Assembly (NCBI GenBank): GCA_034509755.1
Contig: CM067550.1
Location: forward strand, 5,821,001-5,885,000
Origin: Anisodus tanguticus
Lineage: Eukaryota; Streptophyta; Magnoliopsida; Solanales; Solanaceae
Reading direction: 5' to 3'
Length of the DNA: 64,000 nucleotides
Shown here: in pieces, positions 34,584-46,804 of the stretch
Position numbering within the stretch: position 1 is the first letter of the stretch
Layout of the letters: each line of letters starts with the position of its first letter
Notes under the pieces: generated by a model
What the model was told of the DNA's origin: nothing
What the model saw: the letters and a program-made list of their open reading frames with translations, nothing else
Databases searched by the model: none
Program-made: the position numbers and the translations under genes

Positions 34584-37049
34584 TGTCACGACCCGACCCG
34601 ACGGGCCGCGACTAACCGCCCTAATGACGTCATTATACTAGCCTGTCACACATAATCTAACTAACCCTTAATGAGTCTAAAATCCGACAGCATAACATCG
34701 CAATATCAACATATGCCAGGGTAGGCAAGCCGACAAGGCTGCCTTTACCCCCGAATGCACCTGTCTCCTGAGGAGTCACAATTAGCCAATATAAAATAAC
34801 AAGCAAGCCGACAAGGCTGCCACCAGATAGTAACGTTTAAACATGGGAACACCCCAGCACAGAATACAATAACATGACTGACCCAAACAGAGTCATAACC
34901 CTTACATACGTACAACCCACCACTGTCTACAGACCTCTATAAGAAGAAGAACGACATATGACAGGACAGGGCCCCGTCGTGCCCCTAAATACAAACAGAA
35001 GCTCTAAAGAGACTCGGTACCAACATGACAAAACTCTGGATCAAAGGAGCTTTCCAACTCGCCGAGTAGGAACCTAGGCACGAGGTTCACCAAACCGAGA
35101 GCATGTACTGCGGGCATGAAACGCGCCCCCGAGGAAAGGGGGTCGATGCACGAAATAATGTACTGAGCATGTAAAACATGAAGCTGTAAAAGAGATCATA
35201 AGTAGCCAACAGAAACATGAGATCAGTATAAAAATCAGGATTCAAATCCAACTGTGCCATAAACCATAAAAGTCAGTTGTGCTTTATAAAAATGAGAGGC
35301 AAGTCAAGAAAACATGTATGCCTGTCCATATACATATATATACCTGTAACGTAACCCGGCCCACTAATGCGGGACTCGGTGGAATCATATCATAACCCGG
35401 CCCATCCTGGGACTCGGTAAAGTCATATCTCATCTATGGATCCATCCTACGTAACTCGGCCCTCTAGTGAGGGTCTCGGTGAACAATGCAAGGCTGTGCA
35501 CGAGTCGTAACCCGGCCCGGGACTCGGTGAGGTGAAGTGGTAACACTTAGCACGAGTAGATATCATGAGTGCCATGCAAGTAAAAATCATCATTTGACTC
35601 TCCATACAATCATTACAATAATGTCATAATAAACTCTTTGCTGAAGAATCATAGGCACTTCTCATAACAATCCCCTTTAGGAATTAAACTATATAAGAAT
35701 TAAGTACGTCCGCCATACTTTCATTAAAGCATGCCAAAAGAAAGAAGTAAGGGTTTCACATACCTCTTAGACGAATTAATCGACTCAATATTAGCGTACG
35801 CCTCGTTTTAGAACTTCAACCTTGTTGTCGAATTTATCTAAGTTCTGCGGGTCCTTGTAAGCCCCTATGAATGCTTATCTACATCATACGGATGATTTAA
35901 ATCATAAACGACTCAACATACTAAAAACAGATTCTTAGGGATATTCTAACGAACATTTTGAAAGCGTAGAACCTATATTCCTCCTATTTCGAAATCTAAG
36001 TAGTGAAACATCCAACTCTCTTAATCCTCCTTCTTATACTACTACAATCTCCAAAACAGTACCACAATTTCACATGCAAACCCAGTAACTCCCAATTACA
36101 GCAGTCCTAACGATACCCGACCCAAATTCGCATTTGTCGACAATCGTCTTAAGAACTAATAGCAAGAATCAAGTCCAAAACTTGTACAAACTTAGAGAAT
36201 AAAGAAGATTACCTCTCTGATAGACGCAGTGACGAGAATCGCCGGAAAGCCTTGCGCTTTCGCCGGATTTCGACAACCAGAAATAGAACCAAAAATCGAT
36301 TTGCGCCAGAATCCTTTCGCATTCAAGGTTCTTGTAAAGCTCCTGAGTTTCTAAGCTTGTTCTTAGCTTCGATTCTACTGGAATCAAAGCCTAGAACACC
36401 TTGAATTCTCCCTCGTTTTGGTTATATGGAAGCTCCCGAAAATCCCCAATTTTTGGTCGACATTTTAGAAAACCATCAACTGAGCTTACTCTTGTTGCTA
36501 GAAATGAATTTGGTGAAGGAGTTTGGTAGAGATGAAGAGAACTCTGAAGGATACATTGTTGTTCATTATAGAGAAGAGAGGAGTTGGAGAAATGAAAAGA
36601 GAAAGAAAAAAAAATGGAGAAGAGAAGGCATCGGACGGTCGATTTGGTTTGGGGCTTGGTCCCCCCAAATCGTTTATTAAACTCCCTCTTACCAACTCCC
36701 ACTATAATTTGTCCCCTTCCTAATTAATTAATCCCACTATTAATTAATTATACACACAATTAAACCTCCGATCTCCAATTATTTAAATCCCGACGATTAC
36801 TAAAATCCTCATATGTCAATATCATACGTCCCGTAATAAGAATATCAGTCTATACTCACTTCGGGGACACACAATTTTTATTCAACTCCGTCATCACTCT
36901 TACTAAATCCCAAAATTATTTCGGGATCACGCCCTTTATATACTAATCCTCTTATTAATATTCACAAGTACAACGAAAATATTTCCGTGTCCGGGTCTAC
37001 TCACCTACGTTACGAGTTCAACCGCTATCCGAAAATACGGGGTGTTACA
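34584..37049 (-). mobile_element. Probable solo gypsy LTR inside gypsy gag (2466 bp)
   Basis: The minus-strand ends tgtaacaccccgtattttcg and cgtgaca match the ends of the LTR at 38083-39920, but the interior is different, so it is a related family. Gag coding sequence stops at its right edge and resumes at its left edge (RQQ, then KVVDRE), as expected for an insertion. The flanking 5-mers acttt and gttgt agree at only three positions, so the target duplication is eroded or the ends are slightly off. Open frames inside (for example near 36390-36700) look like LTR sequence and not a gene. Confidence 0.7.
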
Positions 37050-37873
37050 GTTGTTGTCTCTAACGATCCTCAAGATTCTGTACATAAACCTGAATGCGAG
37101 CAATGTCCGTATTTGGATTCAGAGAAGCCGTAGTACACTCATTGACAAAGTGCGGTCCCAAGCCAGTAACAAACCTATGTACCCGGTCACTCGTCTCAGC
37201 TATAATCGTAGGAGCATATCTGGTCAATGAATTAAAATGCAAGCTATATTCTCGAGCGCTCATATTGCCGTGCTCAAGACGTAGAAATATATCATGCCTG
37301 GCCCGTCGGAGATCGATCGGCAGAAAATGTTGTCAGAGGCCTCTAAAAACTCTCTTCATCCTGCTGGTGGAGCACGAGGTCCCCTAGAATGCTCTAAAAA
37401 CTCTCTTCATCCGGCAGTCTATAAGAAACAAACTTTATCGACTCAGTATCGGTAACATCCATTACCCGTAAGGTTCACTGTATCTGATACAAAAAATTAT
37501 ACGGGTCCACGTTCAGGTCCGATCCTGTGAATACCGGAGGGTCTAGATTGATGAAATCCTGAGCTCTCACGCTAGAAGCTCTATCAAAAGGATTGGGAAT
37601 CTGATGTTGGGCCTGAGAAGCCTCTAGTCGAGTCAATACTTGCACATCACTTCACATATCAAGATCCACGTCTGAAGTATCAAGTGGGGGAACTAAGGGT
37701 ACTGCAGCCTCACTACGCTCTTCTATAAGTGATGGAGTAGGGGAATCATACGAAGGAGTCACACCGTGGGTTTCACTCTGTCCCTCGCTAGCGGGTGGCG
37801 CTTGGCTAGTACATTCGCCAACAGATGTATCCAACGCCCTCATACCCTTGAATTTCCTCTTTGTTGTAGGCAT
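37050..37873 (-). pseudogene. Gypsy gag, N-terminal and central part
   Basis: Minus-strand gag opens with ATG at 37873 (MPTTKRKFKG). After a stop near 37652 it continues through the retrotransposon gag domain: DPPVFTGSDLN and TLRVMDVT near 37520-37460, then SAREYSLHFNSLTRYAPTI and RVHRFVTGLGPHF at 37263-37160. There is a 50 bp local duplication at about 37340-37410 (ctctaaaaactctcttcatcc twice) and a stop at the end where the solo LTR begins. Confidence 0.8.
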
Positions 37874-38066
37874 TGCTGGAATCATAAACACGAGACAGAT
37901 TAAGAGTGGAATACTTATAACTCAGTTATATAGCACGATTCTACATCAAAAAGGAAAAGTAACCATCCTAAATGCCCGGTAGCCTCCTGTCTATAAGTGT
38001 GGAGCACAACACACCCATAAACAAGACTCTACTAGACACAGCTTGTAGACTCTCTAGAACAGGCAT

Positions 38067-38078
38067 GCTCTGATACCA
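38067..38078 (-). other. Primer-binding site of the nested gypsy element
   Basis: gctctgatacca on the plus strand is tggtatcagagc on the minus strand, a perfect match to the initiator-Met tRNA 3' end complement, a few bases inside the LTR. Confidence 0.85.
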
Positions 38079-38082
38079 AGTT

Positions 38083-39920
38083 TGTCACGACCCAACCCGG
38101 AGGGCCGCGACGGACACCTGGACCCTACCTATCAGGTACCGCTAAGCCTACAGTTAACATCTAATCATAATTTAACACGAGTCATAAGGGTCGTTACCCA
38201 GTAGCATGCCGACGTATGAAAATAATATACTGGAAAAGAATTATGTAACATCTTACAACCGGAAAGCCCATCTTATATACATATACATACCCAGGCCGAC
38301 AAGGGCATACATGATTGTTATACACAGGATATCTGTCTACAAGCCTCTAAGAGTAGCAACATCAAAAGGTCAGGACAGGACCCCGCAATACCCATATGTA
38401 CATGCAAAAAAAATACCGTACCAAGATTAGACCGACACTCCGAACCAAGGGGAGTGTTCCAATATCCGCTGAGTCTGCAATATACTAATGTGGATCGTCG
38501 CCTTACATACGTAAACCTGCGGGCATGAAACACAGCGTCCCCCAACAAAAAGGACGTCAATACGACTGATGTACCGAGTATGTCAGGCATGAACAGTAGC
38601 ACAACAGGAATGTAACAATAAACTGAGACATAAACATCCGACATAAATAGCTGACAGTAACAGCCGATAGCAACAGCCAACAGAAACAGCCAACCAGTAG
38701 TGAATGCCCCTGAGGGCCCTAATATGCCTAAATGTCATGCACAATGCAAATGCGGTATACATATATATATTGGCCTCATCGGGCATAGTCCATCCCATAA
38801 CAGCCTCTGTGGGTATCATTTCATATCGGCCTCTATGGGCATCATATCATTTCGGCCTCTATGGGCATAATCTTTTTCGTGATATCTGTACCACCTGTAG
38901 GTGGTGTGCATATATAACGCCTTCCCTTTTCCCATTCTCCATACATATATATAATGCATACATATAGTAGAGTATATAACTCATTTGAGGTCAAGGTATG
39001 TACATGAATGTAATGCAGGAATGACAATAAAACATTTTGAGTTCATCCAAATGACATAATATCCATGTACTTTCGGCTAACATTATGAATATTGACATCT
39101 TTTCCATATACCTCAATAAGGATTTGGGAACATATTTAGACATGCTTGTAACATATGAATCAATAACAGGAACATCATCGGCTACTCTAAGCAGAATAAT
39201 TTATGAAACAATATTACGTTTACGTTTCATTCTTAGAACATGCCAAAAGAAGAAATAATTTGCCTTAACACACCTTAATTTTGAACCTCTACAACCAAGC
39301 GGCTACGACAATTATGTTGTTGCTCACGTTTTTCTCCTTAAAACAACTTGTCCCAAAGCTTAATGTTGCTGAAAACATTGGTGTTCAAATGAAATACTCA
39401 AGGTGGGAGTATACTATTTTTTTTTCAAAGGAAAGAAAAGGATACACTGCTATGAAAACGTACAACAAGTATGTCTAGTTTGATTTTGTATTTACCAATC
39501 AATTCGTATATAAGATATATATTATGGTGACCTCTCTTAAATGCAAGTGGGGCCCACACTAATTATTACACTCAAATGAGGTAACTTAATCTTAGAGGAG
39601 ACCATAATCCCTTATCCATGTGTATAGGTGTATACATTAGTCACTCTTTTCTTTAAAGAAATGAGCCCACGTGGAAAGAGTTTCCTTTAATACTTATCCA
39701 CATTAATCTTGTCCCCCACTACAATTATAGGTTAGCTGATCATTATTGTCAATTAGTCGATCATTGTTGTCCTCCACTATAATTTATCAATTAGACAATC
39801 GTCGTTGTCCCGCTTGGTAAGTCCTAAATTATTTCGGGATCACATCCTTTTATATGCCAAGCTCTTCATTGGCATACGTCTAGATGCTCAAACCATTGCC
39901 CGAAAATACGGGGTGTTACA
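38083..39920 (-). repeat. 5' LTR of the nested gypsy element (1838 bp)
   Basis: On the minus strand it starts tgtaacaccccgtattttcg and ends gggtcgtgaca, followed by two bases and the primer site. No second copy of this LTR is present in the window. Confidence 0.75.
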
Positions 39921-41016
39921 AGAAGTTTATATGAAATTACCACCGAGATTCTGTGTGTTTGGTCTGGGGCAAGTATGTCGACTCCGAAAATCTTTGTATC
40001 GGTTGAAACAAGCTCCACGATGTTGGTTTGCAAAATTGTCAAGTGTCTTGATGAAATATGGGTTCAGACAATCATACTCCGATTATTCTCTCTTCACGAT
40101 GCACCAGGGAAGTATACAACTTAACGTCTTAGTTTATGTAGATGACTTGATTATTTTTGGAAATGACCATGGTGTCATTGCACGGTTCAAAAACTATCTC
40201 CGAGCCCATTTTTACATGAAAGATTTGGGTCCCTTGAAATATTTTCTGGGGGTTGAAGTTGCATGTGGACCAACCGAATTATTCCTTTGTCAACGAAAGC
40301 ATGCCTTGAATATAATCTCTGAGTCCGGGCTACTGGGAGCAAAACCGATAAAAACTTCCATGGGTCACAATCTGGCGTTGACCAAATGGGTTAATTTGGA
40401 AGATCCGAAACCATACCGACGTCTGATTGGCAGATTGATATGCCTCAGATTTACGCGATTGGAGTTGTCCTATTGTGTACATGTTCTGTCCCAATTCGTG
40501 CACCAACCGAAGGAAGCACACTGGAGAGTCGCCCTCCGGGTTGTAAGATACTTGAAAAAGAACCATGGGCAATGAATTGTGTTAAGTAAGGATTGTGATC
40601 TCCAGTTGTATGGGTGGTGTGATGCGGACTGGGTTGCATGTCCGTTGACCCAAAGATCGCTCACCGGATGGTTTATCTCCCTCGGGAATTCACCGGTATC
40701 ATGGAAAATTAAGAAGCAGCACATTGTCTCTCGCTTGTCAACAGAGGCAGAATACCGTTCAATGGCTATGACGGTTTGTAAATTAAAATGGTTGAAGAGA
40801 ATCCTACATAGCTTGTGCGTCGAACATAAATCTCCGGTTAAATTGTATTGTGATAGTCAAGCAACATTGTATATTGCACGAAATCCCATATTTCACGAAC
40901 GGACTAAACATATTGAAATTGACTGTCATTATGTCCGGGACGCACTCCAATCGGGTATAATTCTTCCGAGTCATATATCAACCAAGGAACAATTTCGTCT
41001 CTCAAATTTAACACCT
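39921..41016 (+). pseudogene. Copia-5 reverse transcriptase and RNase H, right part
   Basis: It begins mid-domain (EVYMKLPPRF), then SLYRLKQAPRCWF near 39985-40030, YVDD at 40135-40146, KDLGPLKYFLGVEVA near 40220 and CQRKHALNII near 40290. After a TGA at 40573 the RNase H part (40579 onward) has ADW, STEAEYRSMA and the HIEIDCHYVRD block. At about 40990 the usual ADIFTK end is missing; the sequence jumps to a copy of the last bases of the LTR (ctctcaaatttaaca), so a deletion removed the rest of the 3' end. Confidence 0.88.
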
Positions 41017-42064
41017 ACCAAAGACAGACTTAATTCTCAGGGCATGAACTCGAAACCTTTAACGAAGGATAGAAAAGTACTTATCACTCTATCACAATCT
41101 TTTTTTTATTGTAACAAATATTTTATCTGAAACTAATCCAAAAAAAGAGTACTTTTTTTAACAAAAACAAACTTAAAACAAACTGCAACCATCTTCTCAA
41201 AGTTCATTGGATTCTAACTTGAGGTTACATTAATTAATAAGTTGGCAAGAAGTTTTAATTGCTTCAGAACAATCATTATACTGTCTACCTAAATTTTCTT
41301 CTATCGAGAAAAAGTCAAAGTTCAATTATATGAAATAATTAAAGAACAAAATTTAAAATGCCACATGAAGCTAGACCAGACATGGTCAAAGTTCAGAATG
41401 AGTGAAGTACAGATGCAGGGAATGCATTAAACCTAAGTCTTTAATAATTTAACAAATCCACCATTAATGAAGTTCATGCCTATATTCTTGCAGAATTACC
41501 CTATTTCACACAATATAAGATTAATGGGAAGATAAAAAGATTCTACTTCCAATGATTCATGTGATAGATTTTAGTTTTGTTTATCAACTTTATCGTTGTC
41601 TCTCTGGTATCTTTATATATTGTCTTATAATAGTTGAGTAAGAATTTTCCCTAAACACATTCAAAATATATATATAAAAAATACATTAAAAGATACAACA
41701 TTTATTATATATAATACATTTAAAATGATTTTGACCTCATATATATAACACATTTTTTTTAATAAAGAGAATTAAGATGAACCCTCATGCTCCCTAGCTT
41801 TGCCCCTGTTGGCTTACATGAGGGCCGCTATAAGAGAGTTATTTAGAGGCTGATCAAAGATATAAACTTGATAAGTTTGACCCTTATATTTCAACTTTTG
41901 CAAATATGAGTTTAAGATTTTATATTTCTCTGTCCCAATTTATATGATGCATTTTCCCAGTCTATTCTAGAAAGATTCACATATGTGTGTGTCTGCGTGT
42001 TTATATAAGGGAAACATACAAAGAAGTATCCTTCTTTACGTGGACAAACGGGATGAAATTTGTA
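41017..42064. other. AT-rich intergenic DNA, no gene seen
   Basis: No gene is seen. A stretch near 41933-41960 (ctgtcccaatttatatgatg) looks like one end of a Stowaway-type MITE without a clear partner. Confidence 0.5.
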
Positions 42065-42633
42065 AAGAAATAGATTTTAGCCTAACTCAACCTCAAAAGC
42101 TATCTCAAGAGGTAAGAATTGTCCAAACAATATAAAGAGATCACCCCGTAAGAGTTTGATGTGGGACTCTTCAACACTCCCTTGTAAAGAATGGATCTTG
42201 TGCCTAACTCAACCCCAAAAGCTAGCTTGTAGGGTGAGGATTGTCCAAGTACATATAAGGAGTTCGTGTTTCCATTCCATATCCGATGTGAGACTCTTAA
42301 CACTCCCCGTACGCCCAGACCTTGTTAACTGAAGCGTGAATAATATAATTTGGGGGCCCAACATCGGTGGACAAAGAATTGGAATGAGTCTGGCTCTGAT
42401 ACCATGTAAAGTATGAATTTTGGGTCTAACTCAACCCCAAAAGCTAGCTTGTAGGGTGAGAATTGTCCAAGTCCATATAAGGAGTCCATGTTTCAATTCC
42501 ATTTCCGATGTGGGTCTCTTAAAACTCCCATGCACGCTCAGATCTCGTTAACTGGAGTGTAAAGAATGAATCGTGTGCCTAACTCAACCCCAGCTTTTGG
42601 GGTTGAGTTAGGCCCAAGATCCATTCTTTACAT
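42065..42633 (+). repeat. Copies of a dispersed repeat (ctaactcaacccc family)
   Basis: At least three diverged copies (starting near 42080, 42207 and 42425) share ctaactcaaccccaaaagct, aggtgag-attgtccaa, atataa-gag, gatgtgggactctt and aacactccc. Words such as gataccatgtaaag mark unit joins. I recognise this as a common intergenic repeat of eudicots (from memory). A perfect 16 bp inverted repeat (42577-42592 and 42598-42613) ends this block. Confidence 0.75.
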
Positions 42634-43245
42634 CCCTCGCGCCTAGGGCTCGATATCTAGAGCATGGACAATTTTTAATACGGAGGTGCAATATCGAGTA
42701 ACAAGAATTGGTATGTGTCCTGCGTTGGGGTTGAGTTAGTCACAAGATCCATTCCTTACATCCCTCGCGCCTAGGGCTCGATATCTAGAGCATGGACAAT
42801 TTTTAATACGGAGGCGCAATATCGAGTAACAAGAATTGGTATGTGTCCTGCGTTGGGGTTGAGTTAGTCACAAGATCCATTCCTTACCTCCCTCGCGCCT
42901 AGGGCTCGATATCTAGAGCATGGACAATTTTTAATACGGAGGCGCAATATCGAGTAACAAGAATTGGTATGTGTCCTGCGTTGGGGTTGAGTTAGTCACA
43001 AGATCCATTTTTTACATCCCTCGCGCCTAGGGCTCGATATCTAGAGCATGGACAATTTTTATTACGGAGGCACAATATCGAGTAACAAGAATTGGTATGT
43101 GTCCTGCGTTGGGGTTGAGTTAGTCACATGATCCATTTTTTACATCCCTCGCGCCTAGGGCTCGATATCTAGAGCATGGACAATTTTTAATACGGAGGCG
43201 CAATATCGGGTAACAAGAATTGGTATGTGTCCTGCGTTGATACCA
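42634..43245. repeat. Tandem array, five units of exactly 128 bp
   Basis: The word ccctcgcgcctagggctcg starts at 42634, 42762, 42890, 43018 and 43146, a constant spacing of 128. Units differ at only a few positions. About 93 bp of each unit runs in the forward sense of the parent repeat (gatatctagagcatggacaa and onward); the other 35 bp (ggggttgagttagtcacaag, then atcca) is the parent in reverse complement. Confidence 0.95.
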
Positions 43246-43345
43246 TATAAAAAAATTGAGTCTAACTCAACTCTAAAAGCTAATTTAAGAGGTGAATCAT
43301 TATATTGAGACCACCCATCACGTAAGAGCCCGGTAAAACTTTTCA
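43246..43345 (+). repeat. Final partial copy of the dispersed repeat
   Basis: gataccatataaa, ctaactcaactctaaaagct, aagaggtga and gagaccacccatcacgtaag match the forward-oriented parent repeat. The 128 bp array is therefore embedded within forward-oriented copies. Confidence 0.7.
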
Positions 43346-43894
43346 ACAGGGTCACCCGTATTTATGCCAAGCGAAAGAAATATTTGTATAGTACCTTTTT
43401 TCAGCACTTAACCAGGGTTAATAGGTAATTATTTATTCAGGATGGGGACGGGGCTTTTGACATGAGAATCCAAAGTCTTTCTTAAGGATCATGTTTGCTA
43501 GTTGGTGGACAGAATACATTTATCGAATAATTAAAACTTTTCATAAGAATCTTATCGAGCAATCAAGAAAATTTCTTGTGCTCTGCTACTTATTTTTAAA
43601 ATGTCTGTAAACGAATTTTAAGGTTTAAAAAATAAGTTATCTTGGAGCCCTGTGCCTACATAAAGAAAACAAAAGTTAACTGAAAATAACTAAATAAGTT
43701 AACAACTTGATTACTTCTTAATCAATATCTCAAATCTTATTCTTCACTCACTGTCCAGATACATTATTTAACACATGCTAAGGATGAGAATTACGAGGTA
43801 ATAGCTGCAATTGTTCACACTTCAGCAAACAATTAGACAGTAATTTAAGTAAAGTAACCTTTTTTAACTGATCTCTTTCCTTATTAGTATTTTT
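43346..43894. other. Intergenic DNA, no gene seen
   Basis: No feature was recognised between the repeat block and the MITE. Confidence 0.5.
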
Positions 43895-43896
43895 TA

Positions 43897-44078
43897 CTCC
43901 ATCCGGATCAAAAAGAATATCCACTTAGCCTTTTTTCTTGAGTCAAAAAGAGTGTTCACTTATCAAATCAAGAAAGAATTAATCTTATTTTTTCAGATTT
44001 GTCTATATTAAGTACTATGTGATCAAATCCTAATACATATTTAACTAGGGGTAGACACTCTTTTTGATTCGGAGGGAG
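43897..44078. mobile_element. Stowaway-type MITE (182 bp)
   Basis: The ends ctccatccggatcaaaaaga and tctttttgattcggagggag are inverted repeats. TA dinucleotides flank both sides (43895-43896, 44079-44080), as expected for Tc1/Mariner-type MITEs. No coding capacity. Confidence 0.88.
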
Positions 44079-44080
44079 TA

Positions 44081-45151
44081 ACATCTTATTCTTTTGAGAA
44101 AATCTACTTATGTTGGATGCTTTTAACAAAATATATGAAATGATTCACTTGAATTCAGTTAGTCTGCAACTATTTACAAGTTTAGTATATTTAGAATACT
44201 TTTTGCACATTGTACTTAAGGAAGAGTTTAAGTCTACACACTATCATTATAACAAATATTTACACAATCGGATCAGTTAAAAGAAATAGACAATTTTATT
44301 TAATATGCATTCATTAATAACACATATAAGATAAAATGATAAATAATTATTATAACAGGTAAAATTATATTGAAACTTCCATATATATAAACTTCAATCA
44401 TTTTTAAATATGGTTGTCAGTACCGTGCACATAGAATGTAATTTCCCCATTATAATAAGTGTAAAAACTTGACAGAGCAAAAGTACCTTTTTAATTAAAC
44501 CTTCATTACTTCAATTATGAGTCAGAGCTGCAGTAATATTTTTTTTGGTGGGGTGAGGAGGGGGAACTTAATTATCTTGTTTATTGACCCAAAATTAAAA
44601 AAAGATCAAGGGAATCCAATGTAGCAATAACTGGATCATTTGAACACCCAGAGATTGAACAAAAAGTTTAAAAGGATAAAAAGAAGGCACAAGCAACAAA
44701 AAGGCATTATTTTAAATAGTCTAATCCCTCATTGCTAATACATGCATTTTTATTTTAAATTTACCTCACATAAATTAATACATAAATTATTTTATATGGT
44801 CAATCAAATGTTGCATTAGTTATGCCGTTATTTTTTTTCTTATGCAGCTAACTAAATAAATGTATTATCTTATGCAAAATTTTATACTAGAATTAATTGC
44901 TCAAAAAAATAGTCATATAAATTGAGACGGAGAAAATAGCAATTCAATTTAAATTTAAAGCATCATTAATAAGATTAATTTAGTAAAATATACTCTTTCA
45001 TGAAAACTTTCGTAAAGAATGTGTCAAATCAATATGCCTGGGCCAAGTGAAATGATACAGTTAAATAACACTACTAAGTGTAATAAACTAAAAGGAAGAT
45101 TTTGCATGAACTTGTGCCAACGAAAAATTTCAAGTGTATATTGTTGTAGGA
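44081..45151. other. AT-rich intergenic DNA, no gene seen
   Basis: No gene is seen. Near 44905-44935 (gtcatataaattgagacgga) is an isolated MITE-like end. Confidence 0.5.
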
Positions 45152-46804
45152 TATAATATAGATACCCCCTAAAATTAAACTATTTATTTTTGCATGTCTC
45201 AGTTTCTTTTTATATTCCCAAAATTATTTATCCTTAATATCCCTTATAGTTTTTGTAGGTAATTGCCTCTTTTTTCTTCCTTTCTTTTTTATTTCTCTAC
45301 TTCTTTCTCCTATTTTCTCTCATTTTTTTATTTTTTTCTTTTCAAATTATAGTATTCTTTTTTTTCACCATAATCTAATTCCATATTTAATTCTAGCTCC
45401 TTTCATTTTTTTATTTTCTTTCTTTTTTTAATTCTTCATTTATTCTTTTCTATTTAATTGTCTCTTTTTTCTTCTTTTCTTTCTTTTATTCTTTTATTTT
45501 TCATTTTTTTCTCCTTTTTTGTTCATTTATTTTTTCATACTATATTTTATTTTATTTTATTTTATTTTTCACCATAATCTAATTCTATATTTAATTTTAA
45601 TTATTTTCTTTTTCATTTTTTCATTTTTTTATTTCTTTATTTCTTTATACTTGTTTACTATGATACCCACATTGTATCACACATGACTGAAGGTTCATTC
45701 TTTGAAAAAGAAATTTAGTCCTCTATTATACGAACCTGGTATATATCATATACTGACAGAGTATCGTAGATGAATGATTCATTCCTTCAAGAAAAACACA
45801 ACTCAATTATTTTTTATACTCACATGGTATATATCATATACTGATAAGGTATCATAGAAAGTTGATTCATTCGTTAAAAAAAAGGCTACTTAATTCTTTA
45901 TGATACCTACATGGTATATCATATACTCAGATGGTATTATGAATGATTGTTGAAGTCCTTGAATGCAACAGTCTCTAATACTCCATGATACCATCATGAT
46001 ATAAAAATATACCGAGATGGTATCATGAAGGACTGCATATACCATGATGGTATCATGAAGGATTGCTTCAGTCATTCAAAGAGAGTCATCATGGTACCAT
46101 CACGGTATACAAACATACGCAGATGATATTATGAAGGACTACTTCATTCCTTCAATGGTACTTCTCAATCCTCCATGATACCATTTGCTTAGATTTACTG
46201 ACATTTCTCAATCCTTCAAATAATTTTATAAGAATATATTTTCTTCTAATTTAAATTTTAATAAATAAATTAATAACTTTAGCATTTATCTTAATTACTT
46301 CTTGTTGTGATCTTTTTATTTAAAATTTTATTTTCTTATATTTTCTAAATTTTTATATTAAAATATCAAATAACAAAAACAAATTAAAAAAACAAATCTA
46401 GAAAAAGACAAAATAAGAAATGAGAAAGAACAAAAAATAAAAAATAAAAAGACAAAGTAACCAAAAAAAGGAAAAGGAAATTAAGAGAAAAATGATTAAC
46501 TAATGTTTTGGTTTTTGTATCTTATTTTAATATCTAAAAGAAAAAGAAAAAGATAAAAATGAAAGAGAAAGAACAAAATAAGGAAAAAACAAAGAAAGAA
46601 AAAGATTTTAAAAAAAAGTAAGTAGTACAAAAGCACTGACAACCCATTAATTAATTTTAGGCAGCAAAGAAAAAGAAGGGTGGGGAACTTCGGATAAATA
46701 TTTTATCCCGAAATAGTATTTGGAGTAATTAGTTTGGAAGGAGGCAAAAACGGGTAAATAGTTTGGGTTTTAGGATCGGTAATTATAGTTTTCTCTATAA
46801 TATA
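45152..46804. mobile_element. Candidate foldback or Mutator-like non-autonomous element
   Basis: The 9-base word tataatata occurs at both edges (45152-45160 and 46796-46804). Just inside, the left sequence taccccctaaaattaaacta, then tttatttttgc, is matched in reverse complement at the right edge (46742-46782: taccgatcctaaaacccaaa, then ctatttacccgtttttgc). The left arm (45240-45660) is almost pure T/C and the right arm (46380-46680) almost pure A/G. The middle holds palindromic gatacc repeats. No transposase is visible. The 9-base word is AT-rich and could be chance. Confidence 0.45.
45670..46190. repeat. Degenerate repeats built from gatacc/ggtatc palindromes
   Basis: Words such as atgataccatcatgatata, gatggtatcatgaaggactg and ctcagatggtattatga recur at irregular spacing of roughly 50-90 bp. 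Each contains paired gataccat/atggtatc arms able to fold back. Confidence 0.65.

Larger units (their letters stand above)
33720..39920 (-). mobile_element. Truncated Ty3/gypsy element nested in copia-5
   Basis: On the minus strand the order is 5' LTR (39920-38083), primer site, gag, zinc knuckle and protease. It stops abruptly just after the protease at about 33720; there is no reverse transcriptase, integrase or 3' LTR. The right edge is sharp: the LTR start tgtaacacccc (minus) touches copia reverse transcriptase codons at 39921. A probable solo LTR (34584-37049) splits its gag. Confidence 0.85.

Noticed and set aside
36391..36723. Overlapping open frames on both strands that look like a small gene
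   Set aside because: They lie inside the probable solo gypsy LTR, are low in complexity, and show no known domain. LTR sequence explains them.
42634..43245. Regular array resembling a CRISPR
   Set aside because: Units are fully repeated with no unique spacers, the unit is 128 bp, and the context is a plant genome. It is a tandem repeat.
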